Positions 26,876-35,745 of a stretch of 64,000 bases of DNA are shown here, one piece after another (position 1 is the stretch's first letter; the number at the start of each line of letters is the position of its first letter). Made by a program: the position numbers and the translations under genes. The notes under the pieces are model-generated. The model searched no databases. It worked only from the letters and a program-made list of their open reading frames with translations, and was not told where the DNA came from. The stretch is from CAWGJF01 sp963822905 (GTDB lineage: Bacteria > Bacteroidota > Ignavibacteria > Ignavibacteriales > Ignavibacteriaceae): the NCBI GenBank assembly GCA_963822905.1, contig CAWGJF010000001.1:1302001-1366000 (forward strand), written 5' to 3'.

Positions 26876-28507
26876 ATGCTTAATTATGTCTGGCTGGGTT
26901 TAATACTTTTAGGTATTGGAACAGCTTTAACAACAGACATAATTAATTCAACCGAAAACAATTTTCGAAATGGTGAGAGTTTAAATATTATAGTTCACAC
27001 TTCTTCAGAAATCACCCCTCAAAAAAATAAATCTTTCGAAGTTGATGTTTTTGTTTCTAAAGAATCATTCGACAAATTTTATAACTCTGAATCAGATTCC
27101 GATATAATCCAGCATGCATCAATAGTTTTCACAAAAGAAAGTAATCAGGCGAAGCTTATCTTAAATATTGATAAATCTTCTCCGGAAATCTGGCAAGAAA
27201 TGGCCGCAAGTTCCGGTGAAAAAAATCAGTTAACCGGATCAATGAATTTGGAAGAAGGAAGTATTGATGGCAATATAAAAGCTAAAGTAATTCTTGAAAA
27301 AATAGCTTTTGTAAAAATGAAAGATATTACTAATTCTTCTCTTTCAATTGCTGGTGAAGCAGTGAAAATTGCACTTGGTCTGATCGGGATAATGGCTTTG
27401 TGGCTTGGCGTTATGAAAGTTGCTGAAGAAGCTGGACTGATTTCATTTCTTGCAAGGATTTTAAAACCAGTGATGAAAAGATTATTTCCTGAAATACCAT
27501 CTGATCATCCGGCAATTGGGTCAATGATTATGAATATTTCTGCGAATATGCTTGGACTTGGAAATGCAGCAACACCATTTGGTCTAAAAGCAATGGAAGA
27601 AATGGAGGAACTAAATCCTAATAAAGGTGTGGCTAGCAATTCGATGATAACATTTTTAGCAATCAACACCGCCGGACTCACATTAATTCCAGCAACTGCA
27701 ATTGCAGTCAGAGCTGCAGCAGGTAGCTCTAATCCAGCAATAATAATCGGCACTTCTATCTTTGGAGCTGCTTGTGCAACGATTGCCGGAGTTTCTGCTG
27801 CCAAGTTAGTAGAAAAATTTTCATTGTCCGGTTTAAGCTTTGCTGATTGGTTTAAATCCAATATTAAATTTTTTATCAGTTTACTTTTGGTGGTAATTAT
27901 TGCTCTGGTTTTAGCATTATCAGGAATTCTTAAACCTGTTTTGTCCGGATTAAGTTTTTTATCTGTTATTGATTTTAAAGGAATAATTGAAACTCTTTCT
28001 GTACTTGCTATCCCATTATTGATTCTTGTTTTTATTGGCTATGGTGCCATCAAAAAAGTTCGTGTTTACGAAACTTTTGTCGAAGGTGCGAAGGAAGGAT
28101 TTAACATTGCAGTTAAAATTATTCCTTATCTCGTAGCAATGTTAGTAGGTATCGCAATTTTTCGGGCTGGTGGAGCAATGGAATTTCTAATTCATTTGTT
28201 AAGCCCGATAACTTCTGCAATTGGAATGCCTGCTGAAGCTTTACCGATGGCTTTAATGCGTCCACTTTCCGGAAGTGGTTCACTCGGCATTATGGCTGAA
28301 AATCTGTCTGTTTATGGACCCGATTCTTTTATAGGAATTCTAGTCTCAACATTTTTTGGAAGCACTGAGACAACATTCTATGTTCTTGCAGTTTACTTTG
28401 GGGCAGTAAACATTCGAAATACCAGGCATGCTTTACCTGTAGGGTTGATTGCTGATGTTTGCGGGATATTGGGTGCCCTCTTTATTGTGAAGCTGTTATT
28501 CTCATAA
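26876..28507 (+). CDS. Fused SpmA-SpmB-like nucleoside-recognition (Gate domain) membrane protein
   Basis: 543 residues. After an N-terminal helix and a soluble insert of about 120 residues come two Gate-type halves: the first (SLSIAGEAVKIALGLIGIMALWLGVMK, then NISANMLGLGNAATPFGLKAM) matches spore maturation protein A, the second (EGAKEGFNIAVKIIPYLVAML, then RPLSGSGSLGIMAE and STETTFYVLAVYFGAV) matches spore maturation protein B. The single-chain form is common in non-sporulating Bacteroidota, where function is unknown, possibly transport. The N-terminal insert is an addition to the plain SpmAB layout. Confidence 0.88.
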   Translation: MLNYVWLGLILLGIGTALTTDIINSTENNFRNGESLNIIVHTSSEITPQKNKSFEVDVFVSKESFDKFYNSESDSDIIQHASIVFTKESNQAKLILNIDKSSPEIWQEMAASSGEKNQLTGSMNLEEGSIDGNIKAKVILEKIAFVKMKDITNSSLSIAGEAVKIALGLIGIMALWLGVMKVAEEAGLISFLARILKPVMKRLFPEIPSDHPAIGSMIMNISANMLGLGNAATPFGLKAMEEMEELNPNKGVASNSMITFLAINTAGLTLIPATAIAVRAAAGSSNPAIIIGTSIFGAACATIAGVSAAKLVEKFSLSGLSFADWFKSNIKFFISLLLVVIIALVLALSGILKPVLSGLSFLSVIDFKGIIETLSVLAIPLLILVFIGYGAIKKVRVYETFVEGAKEGFNIAVKIIPYLVAMLVGIAIFRAGGAMEFLIHLLSPITSAIGMPAEALPMALMRPLSGSGSLGIMAENLSVYGPDSFIGILVSTFFGSTETTFYVLAVYFGAVNIRNTRHALPVGLIADVCGILGALFIVKLLFS

Positions 28508-28731
28508 ATAGTTTTTTATTCGGCTAAAGATTTAATATTGGATTCAGCAAATTCCAAAAATTATGTCGGGAGATTAGGCTAAATTATTTGACACATTTTT
28601 GTTAAAAGAAGTTGACCCATTAGGTCTAAATAGTTTACAAAACGAAATAAATTCCTATTAAAGTACCTGTCTTCATTCAGTTGATAATCTTTTGTGTTAT
28701 CGGTAATTTTAAATCAAAAAGATAAAAATTA

Positions 28732-29853
28732 ATGAGAATTGGAATACCCACTGAAACTCGTTGGGAGGAAAGACGTGTTGCTTTAGCTCCTGCCGGTGTT
28801 GATTCACTAATTAGAGCTGGACATACAGTTTATATTCAAAGTGGTGCAGGTGAAGGCAGCCATTTTAACAATCACGACTACGAAGAAGTTGGTGGAACAA
28901 TTAAATATAATGCCGAGGAAGTATATGGCAGATCGGAAATGGTTGTTAAAGTTGCCCCGCTTACGGAAGATGAAGTAGATCTTCTCCAGGAAGGACAGAC
29001 TTTGCTCTCATTTCTCCATCTTGCTGTTGGAAAAAAAAACATTCTTGAAAAATTTCTTGAAAAAAAGATAACTGCTATTGGTTATGAGCTTATCGAAGAA
29101 AATTCCAGATTACCTGTTCTTAATTCGATGAGTGAAATAGCTGGTCAACTAGCTATACAGGTTGCCGAAAAGTATCTCGAAAGTTATACAAAAGGTGGAC
29201 GAGGAATACTTCTTGGAGGTATAACAGGAGTTGCTCCTGCTGCTGTAGTAATTCTCGGTGCAGGTGTTGTAGGAATTACCGCTGCCCGTGCCGCTTTGGG
29301 CAGAGGAGCCCAGGTAATTGTAATTGATAAGGATTTGAGCAGATTGCGTATGATTGAATCTGAATTCCAGAAAAGAGTTACTACTGTGATGGCAAATCCA
29401 TACACGATTTCACGTGGTGTTAAATTTGCCGATGTTTTAATTGGTGCAGTATTAATTAAGGGAGTAAAAACACCAAATTTGGTTACCGAAGAAATGGTCT
29501 CTACAATGAAAAAGGGTGCTGTCATTGTAGATGTTGCCATTGATCAGGGTGGGTGTATAGAAACAAGCAGGATTACTACACTCTCGGATCCTGTTTATAC
29601 CCTACACGATGTTATTCATTACTGTGTACCGAATATGCCAGCGATTGTTTCCCGTACTGCAAGTTATGGATTAACGAATGCAACTCTCGGATACATTCAA
29701 AACATTGCAGATAATGGGTTGGCAAATACTCTAATGGGAAATGACGGATTGGGTAAAGGCGTTTGTGCATACAATGGTTTTTGTACAAATGAAACTCTTG
29801 CAAATACATTTAATATTGAACACAAGAAACTTCATGTATTTTCAACGAATTGA
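28732..29853 (+). CDS. ald: Alanine dehydrogenase
   Basis: NAD-dependent oxidative deamination of L-alanine to pyruvate. 373 residues, family length. Seen: MRIGIPTETRWEERRVALAPAGV (N-terminal catalytic domain), the Rossmann loop VILGAGVVGITAAR, and the C-terminal stretch NMPAIVSRTASYGLTNATLGY typical of Ald. The gene is monocistronic or leads the next two genes; the CoA transferase starts 42 bases later. The 224-base gap in front holds no gene that could be supported. Confidence 0.94.
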   Translation: MRIGIPTETRWEERRVALAPAGVDSLIRAGHTVYIQSGAGEGSHFNNHDYEEVGGTIKYNAEEVYGRSEMVVKVAPLTEDEVDLLQEGQTLLSFLHLAVGKKNILEKFLEKKITAIGYELIEENSRLPVLNSMSEIAGQLAIQVAEKYLESYTKGGRGILLGGITGVAPAAVVILGAGVVGITAARAALGRGAQVIVIDKDLSRLRMIESEFQKRVTTVMANPYTISRGVKFADVLIGAVLIKGVKTPNLVTEEMVSTMKKGAVIVDVAIDQGGCIETSRITTLSDPVYTLHDVIHYCVPNMPAIVSRTASYGLTNATLGYIQNIADNGLANTLMGNDGLGKGVCAYNGFCTNETLANTFNIEHKKLHVFSTN

Positions 29854-29895
29854 TGGTGCAACAGGAATACAGTTATAAATCATTCAGAAAAAATT

Positions 29896-31260
29896 ATGTT
29901 GGAACAAATGGCTACGGCAGAAGAAATAAAACAAAAAAACCTACCCCGAAATCTTTTAGATCTATACTCGCAAAAAGTTTGTACTGCTGATACAGCTGTA
30001 AAAGTAATTAAATCGGGGGATAATGTTGTTATTCAACCAGGATGTGCAGTTCCTCTGGAACTTGTTCGTTCAATGGTAAAAAGAAAAGACGAACTAACAG
30101 ATGTTACAATTTATCATATCCTTATAGTTGGTGATCTTCCATATACAGAACCGGGTATGGAAAAGCATTTTAAGCATAAGGCTTTTTTTATTGGCGCAAA
30201 TACACGTAAAGCAATTAATGAAGGCAGATCGGAATTTATTCCGATATTTCTTTCCGAAGTACCACTCCTTTTTAAAAGAAGAATAATCCCTGTTGATGTT
30301 GCTTTGTTGAATGTTTCACCACCGGATGAACATGGATTTTGCAGTTATGGTGTTGACGTTGGTACGATAAAGACTGCCGCAGAAAAAGCTAAAATAATTA
30401 TCGCCCAGGTTAACAAGGCAATGCCAAGAAGTCTCGGAGACAGTTTTATTCACATCAGTAAGATACATCATATTGTTGAGTTTGATGAACCGATTCAGGA
30501 ACTCCCGCAAGTTGATCCGAATGCCAGTAAACAAATGCTGAATATTTATGATAAAATAGGTAAACACATTGCAGAAATGATTGAAGATGGTTCAACTCTT
30601 CAGATGGGAATCGGAGCAATTCCGGATTGTGTAATGAAATATCTTAAGGATAGAAAAAATCTTGGAATACATACTGAGATGTTTTCTGATGGTATTATAG
30701 ATTTAGTTGAACTGGGAGTTATTAATGGTGAAGAAAAAACATTACACCCGGGAAAAATCATTGCAGGATTTGTTTTAGGAACCCGTCGTGTATTTGATTT
30801 TATTGATAACAATCCTGTTATTGAATTCCACCCTCAGGAATACGTTAACGATCCTTTCATAATTGCTAAGAATAAAAAAATGGTTGCAATTAATTCAGCC
30901 ATTGAAATTGATTTAACCGGGCAGGTTTGTTCTGATTCTATCGGTTCAAGGTTATATAGTGGTATCGGTGGACAGGTAGATTTTATTCGCGGTGCTGCAC
31001 ACTCTGAAGGTGGTAAACCGATAATTGCACTACCATCAATAACGAAGGATGGCAAATTTTCCAGGATTGTGCCACAATTAAAACCAGGTGCAGGTGTTGT
31101 AACATCCAGAGGTGATGTTCATTACGTAGTGACGGAATTCGGTGTTGCAGATCTGTTTGGTAAAACAGTTAAAGAAAGGTGCCGCGCTTTAATCAGTATT
31201 TCCCATCCTGATTTCAAAGAAGAGCTTACAAATTACGCCACAAATACTTTCCATATTTAA
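29896..31260 (+). CDS. Acetyl-CoA hydrolase/transferase family protein (4-hydroxybutyrate CoA-transferase-like)
   Basis: 454 residues of the family that moves CoA between short acyl groups. Seen: INVSPPDEHG-type segment (LLNVSPPDEHGFCSYGVDV), the TEMFSDG loop bearing the catalytic Glu, and the C-terminal GGQVDFIRGAAHSEGGK and VTEFGVADLFGKT. The substrate (acetate, butyrate, 4-hydroxybutyrate, succinate) cannot be fixed from sequence. It lies after alanine dehydrogenase, which could link it to alanine or acid fermentation, an inference only. Confidence 0.88.
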   Translation: MLEQMATAEEIKQKNLPRNLLDLYSQKVCTADTAVKVIKSGDNVVIQPGCAVPLELVRSMVKRKDELTDVTIYHILIVGDLPYTEPGMEKHFKHKAFFIGANTRKAINEGRSEFIPIFLSEVPLLFKRRIIPVDVALLNVSPPDEHGFCSYGVDVGTIKTAAEKAKIIIAQVNKAMPRSLGDSFIHISKIHHIVEFDEPIQELPQVDPNASKQMLNIYDKIGKHIAEMIEDGSTLQMGIGAIPDCVMKYLKDRKNLGIHTEMFSDGIIDLVELGVINGEEKTLHPGKIIAGFVLGTRRVFDFIDNNPVIEFHPQEYVNDPFIIAKNKKMVAINSAIEIDLTGQVCSDSIGSRLYSGIGGQVDFIRGAAHSEGGKPIIALPSITKDGKFSRIVPQLKPGAGVVTSRGDVHYVVTEFGVADLFGKTVKERCRALISISHPDFKEELTNYATNTFHI

Positions 31261-31269
31261 TTTGACTTT

Positions 31270-31959
31270 ATGATCGCAGTTATAGGAGATGTACATGGTT
31301 GTTTTTATACACTGAATAATTTATATAACGAAATCAATTCGAAGTATCCAGATATTCCTGTTTACTGTGTTGGAGACCTGGTGGATAGAGGAAAACATAG
31401 TTTTGAAGTTGTCCAGTTTGTTATGCAAAACAGAATTGTTTTCACACCGGGAAATCATGATTATATGTTTTACTACTTTATAAAACATCCATCCAGCCCA
31501 ATTGGTCGTTCCTGGATTTATAATGGTTCTGAAGCTACGCTCGATTCTTACAGCAACAGGTTCAACGAAATGAATATTCATCTGAACCATATCATTAGAG
31601 CGCCGCTTTTCATTAATATTGATGATTGTTTTATTTCACACGCCGGAATCAGTAGTTACTATTCAAGGAAACTGGGAAAAAAACTTCTTGGAGATATCCA
31701 AAATTTAACACAAGTAATTGAAGGAGAAGTAAATAGTGAGCACGGTGTTTTGTGGACGAGAGACAAACTATTAAATGTAGGGAAACTTCAGATTGTTGGT
31801 CATACTAGGTTTGATGATGTTCATATGGATGATAAAAGTAATGTTTTATATGTCGACACTTCGGCTTGTTCCGGTAATAAGTTGAGCTGCGTTGTTGTAG
31901 AAAATAATGAATTGAAAGATATTTTATCTGTGAAAACTGTTCCAAAAGATATTGGTTAA
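31270..31959 (+). CDS. PPP-type metallophosphoesterase (serine/threonine protein phosphatase-like)
   Basis: 229 residues with the PPP core motifs in order: GDVHG at residues 6-10, GDLVDRG, GNHD, and later the histidines in SHAG and VGHTRF. These bind the two metal ions. Substrate could be phosphoproteins or a small molecule such as a diadenosine polyphosphate. It follows the CoA transferase by 9 bases and is convergent with groEL, separated by a bidirectional terminator. Confidence 0.88.
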   Translation: MIAVIGDVHGCFYTLNNLYNEINSKYPDIPVYCVGDLVDRGKHSFEVVQFVMQNRIVFTPGNHDYMFYYFIKHPSSPIGRSWIYNGSEATLDSYSNRFNEMNIHLNHIIRAPLFINIDDCFISHAGISSYYSRKLGKKLLGDIQNLTQVIEGEVNSEHGVLWTRDKLLNVGKLQIVGHTRFDDVHMDDKSNVLYVDTSACSGNKLSCVVVENNELKDILSVKTVPKDIG

Positions 31960-31983
31960 TACCTTCTGGATTTTATAAAAAAG

Positions 31984-32010
31984 AAAAGGCGGGCATTTAC
32001 CCGCCTTTTT
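31984..32010. terminator. Bidirectional intrinsic terminator between the phosphatase and groEL
   Basis: AAAAGGCGGG and CCCGCCTTTTT form a symmetrical GC stem around CATTTA with A-run on one side and T-run on the other, so it can end both convergent transcripts. Confidence 0.92.
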
Positions 32011-32028
32011 AATTTGACAGATGAGCTA

Positions 32029-33666
32029 TTAATACATTCCGCCCATATCACCCATACCGCCGCCGGGCATTGCAGGCATCGGTGGATCTTTTTCTTTTTT
32101 CTCAAATACAACTGCTTCAGTTGTGATAAGTAATGAAGCAACTGATGCTGCATTTTCCAGAGCAGTTCTGGTAACTTTTGTAGGATCTATAACACCAACT
32201 TTGATTAGGTTCTCATATTTTTCACTATGTGCATTGAATCCAAAATCGTCCTTACCTTCTTTAACTTTCTGTAATACAACAGATCCTTCTAATCCGGCAT
32301 TATTTACTATTTGTCTTAAAGGTTCTTCAAGTGCTTTCTGAACTATTTTAACACCTGTCGTTTGATCCGGATTTTCACCTTTGAGCTTTTCAAGAATATC
32401 AATTGCTCTTACTAAAGCAACTCCACCGCCTGCAACAATACCTTCTTCAACTGCAGCACGGGTTGCGTGTAGAGCATCTTCAACTCTTGCTTTCTTTTCT
32501 TTCATTTCAATTTCAGTTGAAGCACCAATTTTTAATACTGCAACACCACCTGAGAGTTTTGCAAGTCTTTCCTGCAATTTTTCTTTATCGTAGTCGGAAG
32601 TAGTCTTATCAATCTGTGCTTTTATTTCATTGATTCTTTTCTTTATATCTTCTGTCTTACCAGCACCTTCAACAATTGTTGTATTATCTTTATCGATTAC
32701 AACTTTTTTAGCTGTTCCCAGGTAAGAAATAGTTGCGTTCTCTAATTTAAATCCGCGTTCTTCGGAAATAACAGTACCGCCAGTTAAAACTGCGATATCT
32801 TCTAACATTGCTTTTCTTCTGTCACCGAAACCAGGGGCTTTTACAGCTGCGATTCTTAAAGTTCCACGAATCTTATTTACAACCAAAGTTGCAAGGGCTT
32901 CACCTTCAAGATCCTCAGCAATTATTAGCATCGATTTACCCTGCTGAGCAACCTTTTCAAGAACAGGGAGAAGATCTTTCATTGCAGAAATCTTTTTGTC
33001 ATGAATCAGAATTAATGGATCTTCAAGACTTGCTTCCATTGATTCAGCATCTGTAACAAAATACGGAGAAAGATATCCACGGTCGAACTGCATACCTTCA
33101 ACTACTTCAAGAGCTGTTTCTGTACCTTTAGCTTCTTCAACAGTTATGACACCATCTTTGCCAACTTTTTCCATTGCATCAGCAATCAAGTCACCAATTG
33201 ATTTATCATTATTTGCAGAGATAGCACCAACTTGTGCAATTTCATTTCTGCCTTCTACATCACGACTGACAGATTTTAAATGTTCAACTACTTTAGTTAC
33301 TGCAAGATCAATTCCTCTTTTTAAATCCATAGGATTTGCACCTGCTGTAACATTCTTTAATCCTTCTCTGTAAATTGCCTGTGCAAGTACTGTTGCTGTT
33401 GTTGTTCCGTCGCCCGCAACATCACTTGTTTTGGAAGCAACTTCACGAACCATCTGTGCACCCATATTCTCAACATTATCTTCAAGTTCAATTTCTTTTG
33501 CAACAGACACACCATCTTTTGTAACAGTTGGTGCACCAAATTTTTTCTCGATTACTACGTTTCGTCCTTTTGGACCAAGCGTTACTTTTACAGCATTCGC
33601 CAGTTTATCAACACCTGCTTTTAAACCGTTCCTGGCTTCGCTGTTGTATTCAATTAATTTAGCCAT
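32029..33666 (-). CDS. groL: Chaperonin GroEL (Hsp60)
   Basis: ATP-dependent 60-kDa chaperonin forming the folding chamber. 545 residues. Seen: KVTLGPKGRNVVIEKKFGAPT, the ATP site GDGTTTATVLAQAI, and the terminal Gly-Met tail GGGMGDMGGMY. Nothing is missing. It is transcribed with groES, 47 bases upstream, from a promoter next to a CIRCE operator. Confidence 0.99.
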   Translation of the reverse strand: MAKLIEYNSEARNGLKAGVDKLANAVKVTLGPKGRNVVIEKKFGAPTVTKDGVSVAKEIELEDNVENMGAQMVREVASKTSDVAGDGTTTATVLAQAIYREGLKNVTAGANPMDLKRGIDLAVTKVVEHLKSVSRDVEGRNEIAQVGAISANNDKSIGDLIADAMEKVGKDGVITVEEAKGTETALEVVEGMQFDRGYLSPYFVTDAESMEASLEDPLILIHDKKISAMKDLLPVLEKVAQQGKSMLIIAEDLEGEALATLVVNKIRGTLRIAAVKAPGFGDRRKAMLEDIAVLTGGTVISEERGFKLENATISYLGTAKKVVIDKDNTTIVEGAGKTEDIKKRINEIKAQIDKTTSDYDKEKLQERLAKLSGGVAVLKIGASTEIEMKEKKARVEDALHATRAAVEEGIVAGGGVALVRAIDILEKLKGENPDQTTGVKIVQKALEEPLRQIVNNAGLEGSVVLQKVKEGKDDFGFNAHSEKYENLIKVGVIDPTKVTRTALENAASVASLLITTEAVVFEKKEKDPPMPAMPGGGMGDMGGMY

Positions 33667-33713
33667 AGTTTTTTACCTTTTGTTTATTTTCAAATTAAAT
33701 TACTTCTTTATGA

Positions 33714-34010
33714 TTAAGGAACGATTGCGAATATATCGCTCTCGCGCATTATCAAATATTCCTCACCATCTACTGTTACATCTGTTCCGCTGTACTTACC
33801 ATATAAAACTTTATCTCCAGCTTTCACTGTCATTTTTACAAGTTCACCATTGTCGGAAATCTTTCCAGGTCCTGCAGCAACTACTGTTCCTTCAACAGGT
33901 TTTTCTTTTGCGGTATCTGGTAGGATAATTCCACCTTTAGTTTTTTCTTCAGCCTCTAAAGGCTTTACAACTACCCGGTCATGCAACGGGTTTAATTTTA
34001 TTTTGCTCAT
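33714..34010 (-). CDS. groES: Co-chaperonin GroES (Hsp10)
   Basis: 98-residue heptameric lid of the GroEL chamber. Seen: NPLHDRVVVKPLEAEEKTKGGIILPD including the mobile loop, and VKAGDKVLYGKYSGTDV. First gene of the operon; the CIRCE operator begins about 30 bases before the ATG. Confidence 0.98.
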   Translation of the reverse strand: MSKIKLNPLHDRVVVKPLEAEEKTKGGIILPDTAKEKPVEGTVVAAGPGKISDNGELVKMTVKAGDKVLYGKYSGTDVTVDGEEYLIMRESDIFAIVP

Positions 34011-34040
34011 ATTGAGTCTCCTATATTGATTGATTTGTTG

Positions 34041-34067
34041 TTAGCACTCTTTAATTGGGAGTGCTAA
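34041..34067 (-). promoter_or_regulatory. CIRCE operator (HrcA binding site) of groESL
   Basis: Exact consensus inverted repeat TTAGCACTC-N9-GAGTGCTAA, placed just upstream of groES. It is the binding site of the heat-shock repressor HrcA, so groESL is expected to be induced when HrcA is inactivated by heat. hrcA itself is not in the window. Confidence 0.97.
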
Positions 34068-34199
34068 TATATACTTCAATTGGGTTTTTGTCAAGATTAT
34101 AAATGTTGATATTTTGTTAAATTTGAGGAAAATCACACTTATTTATAAGTTTCTTATAATGTATATTTGCTTAACACAAATTACCAATAGGAGTTTAAA

Positions 34200-34994
34200 A
34201 TTAAGTTTCCAGTTAATTTTAGAGAAGAATCTCAAAAACTCAAATCTGCTGTTCGAAGTCTTGATTTTCGGGTAGTAGTCATATTTATTTCGATTGCCAT
34301 CCTGCAAACCACTTCATGGTATTTTACCTCCAGGAGATTCTTCAGAATAAATTTGTTTGATTATTTCCAATATGATAAAAATGTTTATTTAATCGAATAC
34401 ATTTATTGGTTTATTGGAGACTTCTTTGTTTTTCTCGTCATTCCGGTTTTAATTATTTTTTTTGTTCTGAAAAATCCTGTAAAAGAATTCGGATTTAAAC
34501 TAGGTGATATTAAAACAGGATTATTTTTGTCCGTTCTTTTTCTTTTAATTATGCTTCCGATTCTGTGGCTAGTTTCTGCCAATCCAGAATTCATTTCAAA
34601 GTATCCTCATCTTCAATCTACCCGAACAAATTGGTCAGTATTTTTTATTTATGAAATTGGAATGCTGATTTATATGTTTAGCTGGGAATTTATATGGCGC
34701 GGGTTTACACTTTTTGGTCTCGAAAAAAAATTCGGTTATTATGCAGTGCTTATCCAGATGATTCCTTTTGTAATTCTTCATAACGGCAAACCTGAAATCG
34801 AAACATTTAGTGCAATACTTGGCGGAATTATTTTAGGTATTTTAGCATTACGGACCAGATCATTTTATTATGGATTTATTACACATATTGGAATTATGTT
34901 CAGTATAGATTTAATTTGTATTTTAAGATTCAGAACGGATGTTTATGGAGTTGGTTTTGATTCATTCTTCAAAATACTTTCAAAACTTTTTTAA
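34200..34994 (+). CDS. CPBP-family intramembrane protease, probably started at ATT
   Basis: Hydrophobic protein with EFIWRGF (the E-x3-R family motif), then FVILHNGKPE and a C-terminal GGIILGILALRTRSFYYGFITH, as in CPBP/Abi intramembrane proteases. The first ordinary start codon is TTG at 34353, without a ribosome binding site. The frame is open back to a TAG at 34188, and an ATT at 34200 sits behind TAGGAG at ideal spacing; from there the protein gains 51 residues including another membrane helix (VVVIFISIAIL). No ATG, GTG or TTG occurs between. So either a rare ATT start is used or an ATG was miscalled. With this start it is 264 residues. pdxJ follows 9 bases later. Confidence 0.75.
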   Translation: MKFPVNFREESQKLKSAVRSLDFRVVVIFISIAILQTTSWYFTSRRFFRINLFDYFQYDKNVYLIEYIYWFIGDFFVFLVIPVLIIFFVLKNPVKEFGFKLGDIKTGLFLSVLFLLIMLPILWLVSANPEFISKYPHLQSTRTNWSVFFIYEIGMLIYMFSWEFIWRGFTLFGLEKKFGYYAVLIQMIPFVILHNGKPEIETFSAILGGIILGILALRTRSFYYGFITHIGIMFSIDLICILRFRTDVYGVGFDSFFKILSKLF

Positions 34995-35003
34995 GGAACT
35001 TCA

Positions 35004-35717
35004 ATGAGATTTGCATTAAACATAGATCATATTGCAACATTGCGTAATGCCAGGGGAGAAGATCAGCCTGATCCTGTAACAGCAGCTTTAATTGCTGAAC
35101 AAGCCGGCGTTGATGGAATTGTTTTTCATTTGAGGGAAGACAGAAGGCATATAAATGAGCGGGATGTAAGATTATTAAGAGAATTGGTTACAACAAAACT
35201 CGATTTCGAAATGGCGGCAGTTGATGAAATAATTAATATTGCCTGCGATGTTGGTCCTGAACTGGCAACACTGGTTCCTGAAAAAAGACAGGAACTTACA
35301 ACAGAAGGCGGTCTGAATGTTATCGATAACATTTCTCAAATCCGGGATACTATAAAAAGACTTCACGATTCTGAAATTGAAGTTTCACTTTTTATAGAGC
35401 CTGAAACTTCACAAATAGAAACAGCTGCAGAAATTGATGCCGACTTTATAGAAATTCATACCGGTGTTTTTGCAAATGCTTTAACTGAAGATGATCAGAT
35501 TGATGAACTTGATCGAATACGAAGCGCAACCAAACTAGCTAAAAAGCTTGGACTTGGTGTAAATGCCGGCCACGGACTTGATTATCAAAACATCAAAATC
35601 TTTAGAGAGTTAGATGATATTGATGAGGTGAGTATTGGTCACGCAATTATTGCAAGAGCGGTTGTTGTTGGAATTAAAGAAGCGGTCCAGGAAATGATTA
35701 GGCTCATCAAAAGTTAG
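35004..35717 (+). CDS. pdxJ: Pyridoxine 5'-phosphate synthase PdxJ
   Basis: Closes the pyridine ring of vitamin B6 from 1-deoxyxylulose 5-phosphate and 3-amino-2-oxopropyl phosphate. 237 residues, normal length. Seen: NIDHIATLRNARGEDQPDP, HLREDRRHI, the phosphate-binding FIEPE and LGVNAGHGL. The ATG has AAGGAA upstream and is close behind the CPBP gene, so they are likely co-transcribed, though no functional link is known. Confidence 0.96.
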   Translation: MRFALNIDHIATLRNARGEDQPDPVTAALIAEQAGVDGIVFHLREDRRHINERDVRLLRELVTTKLDFEMAAVDEIINIACDVGPELATLVPEKRQELTTEGGLNVIDNISQIRDTIKRLHDSEIEVSLFIEPETSQIETAAEIDADFIEIHTGVFANALTEDDQIDELDRIRSATKLAKKLGLGVNAGHGLDYQNIKIFRELDDIDEVSIGHAIIARAVVVGIKEAVQEMIRLIKS

Positions 35718-35745
35718 AATTATGATAAGCTTTTAATTTTTTTAT

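Noticed and set aside
34353..34994. CPBP gene starting at TTG 34353
   Set aside because: No ribosome binding site, and the open frame extends upstream to a well-placed TAGGAG-ATT.
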